DNA from: Branchiostoma floridae
Lineage: Eukaryota > Chordata > Leptocardii > Amphioxiformes > Branchiostomatidae
Direction of reading: 5' to 3'
Length of the DNA stretch: 64,000 nt
Assembly: GCF_000003815.2 (NCBI RefSeq)
Contig: NC_049991.1
Location: forward strand, 8,704,630-8,768,629
Below are positions 23,403 to 54,052 of the stretch, one piece after another. Below the pieces are notes generated by a model that was not told where the DNA came from, made no database searches, and saw only the letters and a list, made by a program, of their open reading frames with translations. How positions within the stretch are numbered: the stretch's first letter is position 1; each line of letters opens with the position of its first letter. Made by a program: the position numbers and the translations under genes.

Positions 23403-26400
23403 AAATGGAGTGAAAAGTTTCTGATCTGCCAAACACATTCAACAAAGCCTCAAGAGGAGTACCTCTCAGTTCGACCCCACCCCTTGCTTCACATGTACAC
23501 AGTTCTTGAAATCAAGGGGAAACTATTTGCAGCGGAACGTGGTTTGGATGTGACGTTGGTTTAGATATTATGATGTGCGTGCGTATGACTGTATTGTTTC
23601 TGTACTATCTAATCGTCGAAATGCTCGTCATGATTTGTGCGTTTTTATGAGTTGTATAAAAACACTGCACTTAAAGTGGGACACTAGTAATCTTTCAAGT
23701 TCTGCTGGAGCTTTTATTCTTTAGTTGTTATTGACAAGTTCTTTACTTTCTTTAGAACCCAAGAAAATCTGTGTAGTGCACTCTAAAGTACAAGCACTGT
23801 GAAGACAATATGCCACATGTACATGTTTGAGTTATAACAACTTTATTTCAGGTACTAGCTATCCTTAGTGTGTATGCGGAATTGTTATCAGTAGAAAGGA
23901 CCTTTTCAATCTTAAAATGACAGGCAGAGAGCTACAGTCCGTACTTCTGTACAGTGAACTCATATACAGTGTATAACAATGTTACTCATATGAAACAATG
24001 TTGCATTAATTGATAATTTGCCTTGCAGAGAGCCGACTGCAAACTTAAGTCAGTCTCCTAAGGAACCTTTATTCGGTACCAAATGTGATGAATATTGTCT
24101 CTGAAGGGTTAGATATTTGGTGTGCCATCCATGGCCTTCAAGCCATCGTGTTTTGACGTTTCCTGTAAAAATGTTCAACATAACTAGAGGTTCCTAATGT
24201 GGACACCTTAAAAGAGAAGTTCTCTTTTAGCCAGATTAGTTGGTATGGTGTGTTAGTATGACGTGCTCTTTCTTATCGTAGTCATGTTATTGTCTCCTTG
24301 CGTAGTGAGATTTTTGTAAATGTAACCATGGACTCTCCTAAGAAGAGTCCGTCTGTGACCAGAAATTGGGCAACGTGTGGACAAATTTCTTCTGGTAATG
24401 TTGAAACTTGATGGCATCAAATTAGGTCCAAATTAGAGGACAATCTATGTATTGTGTATGAGAGGACATGCGAATGTGAGTACTGAGAAATTTATAAGTG
24501 GGTCTTTATGTGCACATGTGCATCAACAATTGCAGTGGTACGTGTGTATCTACATGTGTGGGTGTGTCTGTGTGTATGTGTGAATGAAAGTCAACCATTC
24601 ATATACACTACAATGATTTCTTCTGAAAATCAATTCCTGTTCCACGTATGCTCTACTACTTGTTTGTTGTTTTTGGTCATAATTTGTGAATGTTGCAACA
24701 GCCATACCTAAGACTTTATGTGTATAGCAGCCTTGATAGCCAAAAACTGCGCTAACAATTTTTTTCTGTCTGTAAGCTTCTACACAAATGTGTGGTTGAG
24801 ATAAGCCACATCGACACATAGAACTGCAGTTAGTTTTTGTTACCCAAGCAGCTACCCTGGTACACAGGTGTACAATCTGTCCCTTTGAAGTGTTATCCAA
24901 TCGCAATCCAACACTGCTAATCTAATTATCTGAAGAGTTTCTGATTGGCTAAAGCCCTGAGAAGGACAGATTCACCAGGGTGGGTGCATAGGTAATACAA
25001 GCAAGGTAGGCAGGGTTGACTTTGTGTGATGCAGATGTTTTTGTCAGTCTTAAACAATTGAGTATCTGAAGGAGCTTGGTTTCTAAATTATTCACTGTGT
25101 TTAAAATCTGACTCCATTGACAACACTAAACCAGGTGGATTGTTGGAAAGATATTTTTGAGTAGGTTAGAAAACATTTTGCAAAGGGAAGCTGTAGTACT
25201 GGCTATGTGGCTTTTCCTCTGTTTAACAGATATTGATGTTATTCACTTTGTATGCTATAATTGCTATAAGCTTGTTTGTATTATGTTGTTATGACTTTTA
25301 ACCGTTAATTTCAATGTGAGATTCGAATTGTGGGACAAGCTTAAGATGTTTTCACACGTTTGGCATACTTGTACGCTTGTGCAGTTTTACACAACTTGGA
25401 TGTGAATGGATTAAGATATATCTCTTAGAATAGGAACAAATGACAAATGTATTTTGACGTGTTACTTGATATCCATTTTGTAATTCATGTGCAATTCACA
25501 TTCATTACTGTAGAGTCACAGGATACATAGAAACACTGTTATTGATGAGAAATGCACCAATGTTTATGTTCTTTCCTTTTGGACAATTTCTAATTTCTAG
25601 ATGTTGGGATTTTGTGCAGCAGACTTAACTTGATTTTTTAAAGTGCTATATGGGAGTGGATGGGCTAAAGAAGATATTCTCTCCAAATTCTACATCAGCT
25701 CTTACAATCCCTTTGAATACCCTAAGACAGCCACATTAGAAAAAAAACTTGAAGAGATCTACAAGTGCATGACATCACTGAGGTATACGCACTTAAGATA
25801 TCCAGGTGTTCAAGATGTTGAGAAGGCCTCAATTGCACATGTGTTTTAATGTGACTGCCTTAGTGTACCTATAGGTATTGTATGAGTTGACCTGAGAACT
25901 TCAGTATCAAAATGACGAGTATGGTACAAACAATGGACACTATTATACTGTGAAGTCTTTGTACTAAATGCTGAATGTTGTGTCCCTGTGTTCATTGGTT
26001 GGTCAGAGAGGGAAGCCTTGGTCCTGTCTAGTGATTGATAGTTGAGTGACAGGTGGAGAGAATAGAGTTTAAGAATGCTGTGTTACTATGTACGCATGGC
26101 AGCTGGTGCTGTCAGGTGAATTGTCGTCAAGCCATATGTCGTATGATTGGCAGTTTGATGTTCAGTAGTTTGAACGTCCACTTGAGAAAAAAAGTCTGCA
26201 AAGTGCCAAGTGCTCCCAACCTCGCTGAAGTAACAAAAAATGTACCCTATCTTCCTTACCCCAATCACACCCATCTTGGTAAAGCATGTGTATCAGAGGA
26301 CACGTTTATCATAGTACATGTCCGTACATTTATATTGGTTTACAGGTACATGTATGACAGATACATGTATGGCAATACATGTGTATGTGTGTGTAAAGAG

Positions 26401-26897
26401 TACACATTATATAATATATATCAGATTACATGTATATGTCTACATGTATGTTGGAGCACATGTATATCAGGGTATATGTTGTAACACTGCACCCAGATGC
26501 AACTGGCATTTCTTGGAATGACCATAGTAAAATACAACTATTCTATGTGTAACAAGGGATAGTACTTTCCCTGTAGAAACATTAAGATTTGTTAACTTCA
26601 TGACAATGTATTGAATAACAGAAACCATTCCATGTGAAAATGCCACTTGCACCAGGTTTTCTACTTCTCGTGTGTTGCTTACCATTTCCTTTGGTTTGGC
26701 ATCTACTGTGGAATAGGGGACCAAGAAGCAAAAGACGAAATCCTGCATGCACTTGTGAAGTACTCGTACATGTTTTCTACAAGCCAAACCCTGCATGACT
26801 TAAGTATTAGATGTTATTCACTTGATGAAAAAACCAAGCAGAAAGATATTTTTAACAAGCACAAGCCAAGTATGTGACTTGATTTTTCAACAATAAA
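23403..26897 (+). other. KCTD5 3' UTR and downstream region
   Basis: No convincing exon was found in 3.5 kb; short ORFs at 25643, 26053 and 26647 lack domain or splice support. AATAAA occurs at 26892-26897, so a long 3' UTR ending there is possible. The stretch 26320-26480 is rich in TACATGTAT-like repeats. Confidence 0.4.
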
Positions 26898-27471
26898 ACA
26901 ATTGATCACACTGTTAGTCCTGTCTGGTTGATTTTTGCCACTTTGTCAATGTAGATTTTGTCTTCATTTTTGTTATTTGTTAGATAGCTTGTCAGAACTT
27001 GGTGTTGGCTAAGGACATAAACGGCAAAGGGATGAATTTGTGCAGAGAAAACCAGTAATCAAAAAAGATCATTTCTGTAGTTGATAGGACAGGATAAAAC
27101 AGGTTTACATATTTTGCATAAACCATGACTATCTCTTAACGACAGTATCTAACCTACATGTGTCACTAGTATGAATATACCAAATCTACCATGTACCTCA
27201 ATACTGTTATCATTTTTATGTGTACATTTTATTACGCAAATCAACAAGCCCCTAGGAAGCCTCATATGTAATCATGTATCAACACAATCCACCTTGGTCT
27301 TTTCCATGAGGCAGATTACCCACAATTCCCATTGGCTTGAGGGTGCCCCAATGTCATGGAAGACAACTGATAATGAAAAATAAAACAAAAACGAATGCAA
27401 GAACAGACCCACATATTTAGAGATAACACAGTTTAATAAAATCAAAGCCGGCTCAGAGTCAATAGTACGTA

Positions 27472-28049
27472 CGAGGGGCATTCAATAAGTAATGCCCCTG
27501 ACCCACTGCCAGTTGTCTGATCTAGATGAAATGTTGCATGTGTAATGAGTCATATCTCTATGGGTTATGTTGCAAAAAACAGCTCTGAACTAATTGTGGT
27601 TACTGATTTACTGGTGTTTGAACTGAGTCAGGTGCGAAATGGACCAGGTGTGAAATGGAGCAAGTTGAGTGTCGCGCAGTGATCCGGTTTTTGTATTTGA
27701 AAGGACGCACACCAAAAGGGACTTTTGATGAAATGAAAAAAACTTATGGTGATGATGCCCCATCATATGACCTTGTAAAACGCTGGCATCCTGAATTCAA
27801 ACAAGGCCGGAAGTCTGTGGAAACAGCTCCCAGACCTGGTCGTCCCTCTTCTGACATTGATGAGGCACCTGTCGGAGGACCAACCTGGGATGTCCTACAA
27901 GAACGGTGTCCAGAGCTACATCAAATGATGGGAGAAATGCATAACTCTGGGTGGTTCCTATGTAGAGAAAGACTAATAATTGTGCCAAGTTTCATTAATC
28001 TCCTGCTATGGGAAATGGGTCAGGGACATTACTTATTGAATGCCCCTCG
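27472..28049 (+). mobile_element. Internally deleted mariner element, TSD TA
   Basis: Inverted termini of about 34 bp with one mismatch begin CGAGGGGCATTCAATAAGTA, flanked by TA on each side (27470-27471 and 28050-28051). The element retains the 5' end of a transposase frame (27655 onward) but is only 578 bp, versus about 1.3 kb for intact mariners. Confidence 0.92.
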
Positions 28050-28098
28050 TATACAGACTAATGCTTCCGAACCAAGAACCTTGTTGTATTACCAGTAA
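27655..28098 (+). pseudogene. Truncated mariner transposase (N-terminal DNA-binding part)
   Basis: The first 65 or so residues (MEQVECRAVIRFLYLKGRTP, then GDDAPSYDLVKRWHPEFKQGR and TAPRPGRPS) match the helix-turn-helix N-terminus of mariner transposases of the GVQW/HTH_48 type. After RPGRPSS the frame jumps to sequence resembling the transposase C-terminal end, so the catalytic D,D(34)D core is deleted. The open frame runs through the right terminal repeat into flanking DNA, ending at 28098. A 147-aa product could bind mariner ends but not transpose. Whether it is expressed is unknown. Confidence 0.8.
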
Positions 28099-28099
28099 G

Positions 28100-29261
28100 A
28101 AATCCATGATAGCACCCATCAAACCACTTGTTTATATTGTTTGTCACCTATGTTTCTATCATGTACCAGCAATTTATTATATAGCCCAAGTACTTTGACT
28201 ATTCACTTAGCGAGGCCAATACTATAATGTAAGACTCAAGTTCCATCTCTCCTGTTCCTGCCCTGGGCGCTGAGCACCACGATGTCAGTCCCTCTACTAA
28301 CACTTTTGGAATAAATCAGTATAACAATCATCTTTTTGCATAATATGAATCTCTCAACAATAGCGAGAACTTAAATTATAGTGACCTAGCCTATAAAGTC
28401 CTTTTTTGCAGGCTCTATGAGTCTATTGCACTCAGTCTATACTGCACTCAGTTCGTTACACGGAGGCTGGAAACATTACGCACCGAGTGCAGTAGAACGG
28501 TAGACTTGATATCAGGCCATCAGAGAAAAAGCTGAATGATAGAGATTACATTTGCCAGTTTGAAAATCTTAAGATATGATAATATAATTTTATTTCCCTG
28601 GTCAAACAACTTGTCAGAATAAGAGGTAAGATGTAAATAAGAACACTCTGACCACGATTAACGTCGGTAAATAGAAACTGACCCGAAAAGTATAACAAGA
28701 AAGGACAGGTGTAATTATACTGTAAAGAAGAAAAGTGCTATCTAAATTGTATTATTGATTTCTAGGTGAGACGGCCATCCACCCCACCTCCAGCCAGTTC
28801 TTACAATTATAAATGAGAAATAAAAGATACACTTCACCGATGATGTCAGAGTAAATGCCTAACATGATCTTGATCGAAATATCCATCACTACGTTCTTAC
28901 TGAAAACATATCAAAAAGTGGTGACCATTGCCAACTTGTAATATTCATCACCCTAATAGAGTATTATATATATATTTACTCATCATCATAAGAAATTTAA
29001 AAAAATAGTAGAAATGGTAGGTTTGCTTTCTATCTTGTTTGGTAAATTAAACAAGATAGGGAGATTGTCAAACTATGTTTTGTAGCTTTGTCAACAACAG
29101 CTGTTGCTATTCTTTGTACTAGTATGTCACACCTACAGAATAATGTAGCAATGTCGTGCTTTTTTGGTTGGCTGCCAGATTCTTGACATGCTTTTCTGGT
29201 TATGTACGGGTGTGAATATTGATAGTTTAAAGATTCTTTGATATTTCTGGGATCGGATTTC
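28100..29261. other. Region downstream of the lipoxygenase stop
   Basis: AT-rich with no exon recognised. It probably contains the lipoxygenase 3' UTR; a minus-strand AATAAA (TTTATT at about 28590) is a possible signal. Confidence 0.35.
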
Positions 29262-48111
<18,850 letters not shown>

Positions 48112-48343
48112 GGTTGCTAGGTCTGTCGCTAGGTTGAGCCTGTAAAACAACAATACCTATTCCTCCGTAAATAGTTTCTTCATGTTGGTGAATCAAATGG
48201 TGCTAACTGAACTTAGCACCGATAAAAACTTTTCATTATCCACTGATAAAGGCGATTCGTTGAAACGTCTGCAGAAGAATAAAAGAGGGTTGTTTAACGA
48301 AGAACAATGTTCTTACAATTTCTATTAGGTAAGATTATAACGG

Positions 48344-48906
48344 GACCGCGTGGCGCAGTGGCAGCATTTGCGGCTCGAGACCGAGAGGTTGCAGGTTCGA
48401 ATCCAGCTGCCGTGTCACCGATCTTGTGCCCTTGGGAAAGGCAGTTTACACGACTTTCCTCACTTAACTCAGGTGTAAATGAGTCATTTACTCAGGTGTA
48501 GTGAGGAAAGTCGTGTACATTTACTTAAGTGAGGAAAGTCGTGTAAAATTGAGTATCTAGCTGCGGCTAGTGGCGTTGTGTGGCCTTGGTGGCCGAGACA
48601 GGCCTTAGGGGCATGTTCGGGCATGAGCGGCACCCGCCATGACACACGAGTCGGGGGTAGGATTACATCCTTGGTCGGAAGTCCTCCTAGGAGACGGATA
48701 CTCCAAACAACAAACCTGCATCTGCTGGAGCCGCCTCACACCTTGCATACAGTTGCCCCTGTGAAACTTAGTGCTCCAGTAGACGAGAGGGTGGAGAAGG
48801 AATTGCACACCCCTCCTTCACCATAAAAAGTCATGTGCAGGTCAGGCAAGCAGGCAAAAAGCCTGTCTGCCTCCTCATCTGTCCAATCGACAGGAGAACC
48901 ACAAAG
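48344..48906 (+). mobile_element. SINE-headed retroposon with 13-bp TSD
   Basis: Direct repeats AAGATTATAACGG at 48331-48343 and 48907-48919 delimit a 563-bp insertion. It starts with a tRNA-like head (GGCGCAGTGGCAGC, GGTTCGAATCC) and the common body (cttgtgcccttgggaaagg, cctcactt..aggtgtaaatgag). The body is partly repeated in inverted order at 48460-48545. The rest (48560-48906) has no counterpart in the other SINEs here. No poly-A tail is visible. Confidence 0.85.
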
Positions 48907-49089
48907 AAGATTATAACGGTATTTGAAATGACAATACAGATGTATATATGTTCACAACGATGAGTTCTTCATATCTTATTAAAACAAATAAAAAATGTTG
49001 AAAATACAGATACTTATTAAGTGTTTATCAAGGACTAAACACAAACTATGCTCACGACTTACGTTTTACGTGCTGTATGTTTCGTTGTC

Positions 49090-49861
49090 TTTTGTTGCCT
49101 CTATGAAATAGTCATGAGGGCCTTCATCAAATATTCATGGTTATATTTTCAGTAGCGCGCGCGTGCGCGCGCGTGTGTGTGAACAAAATAACTCAAGGAC
49201 GGCTGGGTGAATTGGCTTCATAGCTTAAAAATGTTGTGCAAAATGAAATACTAATCATGCCAAATTTGAGCACATTTGCATAATCAATGAGAATATTCTA
49301 TTGCAGCAGTTTTTTTCAATGTATCTCTTGTCATGATATGGTCTTTTGGGTGACAGATAGTTTTTGACGTCAGGACAAAGCCGGACAGGTTTGAACCCCT
49401 AACGTTTAATTTTGAAGCTGCAGAGGCGTTTTTGTCAAAAAGGAAATGACTGATTTCTATCATTCTAAGCATACAGGTAGTTTAGGCAAAGATGTTCATA
49501 ATGATATACATGTTATGCAAGTGAGGACTTAATTTGCATAATTAACGAGGAATTTGTATGATTCCATTGTTTTCCATAACTGGACCTTCAATAAATGTAA
49601 TAACGTTAAATGTAACGCATGCAATCGATGATAGGTGGAACATAAACAGATACCAAGTATGTAAATGTGGAACTGATTTGCATAATCTATGAAAAAAATG
49701 GAAAAACCGCTTAATGATAAATGATGGTGACATGTGTACGTTAGTCAATGATGAACATCACCATGCCTAAATCATGTGAATGTGTTATCCATCTGCATAA
49801 AATTTATAAATTCATAAAAGCTCTAAATAATTTATGGAGATGTGAGGTCGCCGAACTCTAG
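49090..49861 (+). mobile_element. Helitron-like CTAG-ended repeat, copy 5
   Basis: Ends ...GTCGCCGAACTCTAG followed by T, like the other four copies. The interior contains 'ataactcaaggacggctggg', and 'aaatattcatgg' lies near the left side. It contains a (GC)n stretch at about 49155. The left boundary is not defined. It lies upstream of the lipoxygenase start codon, within the probable first intron. Confidence 0.6.
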
Positions 49862-50556
49862 TATTATACATTTCGTTCCTACAAACTGCCCGGCCGAGCT
49901 CCGGCCCGGAAATGTGGCCGTCGAATGAGACAAGGGTCACCAGAATGACGGGATATCTCTTTGTCTGAGCTGTAGTTGTGCATCATATATTGTATATATA
50001 GCAAGAGACTTCTAAATCGTTCGAGCCTCTATGTGACAAAACGTAACGGGCTGTAGAAAAGTTAAGATAATGTAGATTTAGATAATTTATCCGTCAAACA
50101 ACGCCAGAGTTGCCCGTGAATCGTACACCCCGTCATTGCGAAGCTTAATTTAATAGAAAAAAATCATAACACGATCCCTTCAGTCTAAGACGTACATTCG
50201 AATGTACATGTACCCGCCCAACCAGACTTGAAGTCTCAAAACGTGAAAACGCCAAACTCTTTCGCAGCTCTGACAGTTACAGCTAGCATCTCCACTGTGC
50301 CGTTTATAAAAAGCACACATTGGCCTTAACAGCTGTGCAACTTGAAGCAAATTGCATGCAACAAGGCCAAGCCTTTAGATAAATGGGGAAAAAAATTGTT
50401 ACTGTCTGTTCTAAATCGCGCACAGTCAACAAAATTATCTCTTTTGGCGTATCTTGCTAGCTACAGAATTCGAAAAGACGCCGAAACGTGTTAGACAACG
50501 TTGTGAGACAGTATGAAAGACTTTTAAAAGTGCATGTGAACAAGACAGTTACTTAC

Positions 50557-50690
50557 GGGTATGTTTTGTTGTTGACGAAGTCGGTCGTGTCAGCTAACTC
50601 TCTCCGACTGTGCAGACGGACTGGACATTCAGCCCACTAATATACCAGTATGTATATATGTAGCGGCCTATAAATAGCGTAAACGTCAAT
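50557..50690 (-). promoter_or_regulatory. Possible first (5' UTR) exon and promoter of the lipoxygenase
   Basis: On the minus strand a good donor (CATACCC|GTAAGT at about 50557) follows about 80 bp of non-AT-rich sequence with no useful ORF. The TATA-like CTATTTATAGG lies at about 50667-50677. The exon bearing the ATG starts with an acceptor (TTTTACAG) at 48140, so an upstream non-coding exon is required; this is a candidate chosen by signals only. Confidence 0.35.
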
Positions 50691-50934
50691 GTGATTTGAC
50701 CAATCACAATCGTCATATTCAGAAATGTACCGGTTGGCCGCTGATCACGCCACCACTATATCTAATCACACCACCTCTCATATCAACCAAGTGAACATAA
50801 TGTTTGACAGGTTTGATATTGATGGTGCCCGTACCAGTAGGTGCCAGTGAGCGGTAATTGTGCAATTATCTAGGCAAGGTAAGTCACCTATCTATAGGTC
50901 CAAACAATGACAGCTCAACGCCCGGGGTTGTGTG

Positions 50935-51250
50935 AGGTCGTGTGGCGCAACGGCAGGGTTTTGGGCCCGTAATTCAGAGGTCCCGGGTTCAAATCCATTT
51001 ACATGCCACCGACTTTGTGCTCTTGCCTGAGAAAGGCACGTTACACCACGCTCCTCACTTCAGTCAGGTGTAAATGAGTCCCTAGCTTCGGTTAGGGCTG
51101 TCCCTCGGATAGGACGTTAAATAGGGGTGACAGGTTTGAGGAGAGCCACACCTCAAGCACGTAAAAGAACCAACCGACAGTAATCGGAAAGAGTAGGGGT
51201 ATTTCCGCTGTGAGTGGACAAAATCAATCTGTCCGGATATACACTTTGAG
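50935..51250 (+). repeat. tRNA-derived SINE, near complete
   Basis: A tRNA-like head (GTGTGGCGCAACGGCAGG, GGGTTCAAATCC) is followed by 'gactttgtgctcttgcctga', 'cctcacttcagtcaggtg', 'taaatgagtccctagcttcg' and 'cggataggacgttaaat'. This is the conserved body shared with the copies at 43.8 and 48.4 kb, and resembles conserved SINE body domains reported in many invertebrates. Confidence 0.8.
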
Positions 51251-51639
51251 TAGGTTTACCGGATTTACAATACAAACAACGACCCGTATAAAATAGCGTA
51301 ACAAACCTTGTAAACACTTTGATAATGATATTGTTCCGAGATCATTTCATGTTACAGTGAAGGTTGCCATTGTCATCATTTAAAATGTTTCCAATTCTTT
51401 GTGACTATACGTCCAGAGGATTTGATACTTTGGAAATATTTTGTGCACTATTTCAACTTTCTAGATATTTCCCCGATTGTGTAAATCTTAGGAAATATTC
51501 AAGATGTGGAATAGGATACTTCTTTTTACTTACTACTCAATACCATTATTTACCCTTTTCAACCATTTTTGGTAACAACTTGAAAATCTCGAATCAGCAC
51601 TCCCTCTTAATTCAAACTAATTACGCCAGACAGACAGAG

Positions 51640-51790
51640 TTCGTTGGCACCCGCAACAGGACAGTGCTGTCTGTGAGTAAATTTGACTGACGTTTGGCCA
51701 CTGCGTTGCCGCAAGGCAAGAGACACGTGTACCCCCCAAACGCGAGACTGGTCTAACAAGTCAGCTGCTACTGTCAGCTGCCAAATATAG
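51640..51790 (-). pseudogene. Decayed relative of the exon at 52829-53090
   Basis: On the minus strand, bases around 51660-51720 align well with the unidentified exon to the right: cgtgt.tcttgcctt, gca.cgcagtggc.aaa and cgtcagtcaa in the same order, with single-base indels. Translated, VHVSLALRQRSGQT resembles LDVFLAFRHLSGKT. The indels break the frame relative to the other copy, so it is called a pseudo-exon. Confidence 0.5.
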
Positions 51791-52828
51791 CCACGTACTT
51801 CGCGACTGGCATAAGAAGATACAACCCAACCCTGTCTTCCAATACCTGGAACACGTGCAGGAAACAAACTGTGTTCCCGCGAAAATGACCGAGCAAACAT
51901 GATCTGTGACTGGCGCTAAATGTTACAAACTGGTCCTCCTATAATACCTGGAATTAACCATGGTCTCGAGGAACATGACCAAATAAACGTAACAGTTGAG
52001 GTACGTACGTAAGGCATACAAGAAGATACAACTTGTCCCTCTCTTTTTACACCTGCGCGGACACCTAAACATAATATCTCTTAATAACTTGCTGATTCAG
52101 CCTACCGAATCGCCAAACAGACTTTACACGTCGCTTTGCGCGTGTCTTGTATGTTTCTTTGGTGATGCGGCTTTTCTCTATCCATTTCCGCTTAGACTCA
52201 ACTAGAAAGAGGTACGGAAAACGTACCAGGGTCGTTCCGATCAAGGATTTTTTGCCACTGCACAGATGTCAGTCAGAGAGCTAGGCTATCGGAACACATA
52301 CGTCATGTCTGTTCAAGTCATTTCTGGCACATCCCGAATAGACTTTTTAGTCTGTAGCTGTGTTAAGTATACATAAACTGTCCATTAGTTTTATGCCACG
52401 TTACATGTATAGCTCGGCAATTGCATAAAACAATCCCGAAGCATTGAATTAGTCTGTAAACTACGTTCTTTTAGTACTAGTAGCTATATATAGGTGCGTC
52501 ACCATTGGCCATAAATCAAGGCCTGCTACACACAACCTAAGGCACGGACGGGCCAGGGTCACTCGATGAGTCTTTTAGAAAGAAGCGTATGATATTGGGC
52601 TTGTACATAATGTACATTAATCTATATAGCTAGCACCAAAGCCTGTATTACCTCTACGAACTTGATAAGCGAAAGTCACATTTCTAGCGATTATGAAAAC
52701 TCACATTGTTGAGAAAACCTATAGATAGCGAAGTTTGACCTGAGTACAATTCTGAACTGGCGTATACGCCCACCGCCTGACACAAGGATTTTTACTAGAC
52801 GCCATTGTAATGAGATATATATAACTAC

Positions 52829-53090
52829 CTTGTGTTGAACAGCACTGGCAGTAGGTGTAGTTGATGATGTTGAACCTTCCGAAGTAGAGGAGTTTCTCCG
52901 AAACTGTCCGATCTACGCCAGCCAGGTAGAAATCGTGCACATCCGCGACGTTATACATACAGTGACGAGAGTCTTGACTGACGGTTTTGCCACTGAGATG
53001 CCTAAAGGCAAGAAACACGTCCAACGCACAGACTGAATTGCTGTTGTTGTCTGGGTTCCAAATGATCTTTGATGGCCTCTCAACAGCCCA
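52829..53090 (-). CDS. Unidentified protein-coding exon
   Basis: An open frame on the minus strand with non-repetitive, coding-like composition ends at a donor (CAACACAAG|GTAGTT). It reads ALDVFLAFRHLSGKTVSQDS, RHCMYNVADVHDFYLAGVD, and YFGRFNIINYTYCQCC, rich in Cys and aromatic residues. The 5' boundary is unclear; candidate acceptors are at TTGCCTTTAG (giving an exon starting just before HLSGK) or near 53070. I do not recognise the family. No partner exon was found before the lipoxygenase promoter, so its gene may extend into diverged exons I could not see, or be a relic. The diverged copy at 51640-51790 suggests a local duplication. Confidence 0.45.
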
Positions 53091-53877
53091 GAGATAGGGC
53101 AAGTCAATAATTCAAAGACAAAGAAAAGACACAGATTTAGATCTAGAGACTTGACAGTTTAATGAACGTTTAAAGTGTCTGGAAAAAGCACGAGGTATAA
53201 CTGGTGGCTCAGCTTAGGTAATTATACATTTATCAATAAAATACTTTGGGTTATTATTTTGTCTACAATAGAACCAGAAAAGGAATTCTGTAGACCAGAC
53301 TGTCCACGCGTGCTCAAATTACTTACGGGTGCATGAAGTGTATACGAGAACAGTCTGGCTATGATTAGATTTGGCTACGTAATTCTTATTCTAGGAAACT
53401 AACAAAAAGTTGAAAATAAACAGAAGGTATACAAAGAAAAACTCTATTGAAACTGTTGTATTAATCTCTAAGTTCTTGCGATGTTAAGGTATAAAAGAAA
53501 AAGGTGACAACTAAGACCAGAAGAACATCTGAACATCTTTATTCGAACATTCAGCATCCCTAAGTTTTTATGATTTAAAGAAGCAAACAAAAATGTTATT
53601 AAAGAAGTGAGGTGTATACAAGAAAAGTTCGAAGATCGAATTTCATTTCTAATAGTCATCAGTGGCTGAGTTCTTATGTTTCTATTAGAAAAATCGAGGT
53701 AACAAACTAACGCTAAATATCTAAATGGCATAATAATTTAGTTTAATCACAATCATCATAATAGTTTTCAAATGTAATGGTCTTGATTAAAGTTAACGTT
53801 TAACTTGATATACAGAATAAAGTCCTTTTGAGCCTTCTCAGTCAGACTTCTGTATGCATGGCAGAATTAGTCAACTT

Positions 53878-54052
53878 CTAAGGCTTGTCTCTTGCATGAA
53901 TTCTTACATGTTTGGATAAATGAGACTTTTTAGCTGACTTGTACCCACACTCCCCACATATATAGGATTGTTCACCAGTGTGTTTAGCTAGATGATGGTC
54001 CAAACTAAATTTCTGTGCGGCAGAATAGTCAGACTGGTCACATTTGTAGGGC
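53878..54052 (-). pseudogene. Frame-shifted C-terminal zinc fingers 16 and 17
   Basis: Out of frame with the main ORF, two further fingers continue to a TAG at 53878. The first reads YKCDQSDYSAAQKFSLDHHL with its second Cys replaced by Ser. The second (YICGECGYKSAKKSHLSKHV) is intact. They are separated from finger 15 by loss of about 11 bases of the TGEKP linker at about 54050. As written they are untranslated. Confidence 0.85.

Noticed and set aside
25643-26877. Small ORFs (68-143 aa) downstream of KCTD5
   Set aside because: No recognisable domain, no convincing splice sites, and low-complexity TACATGTAT runs; better explained as 3' UTR or intergenic sequence.
48346-48420. tRNA gene
   Set aside because: The A- and B-box-like motifs are present but the acceptor arms do not pair and a SINE body follows; the same applies to the sites at 207, 50.94 kb and 59.23 kb.
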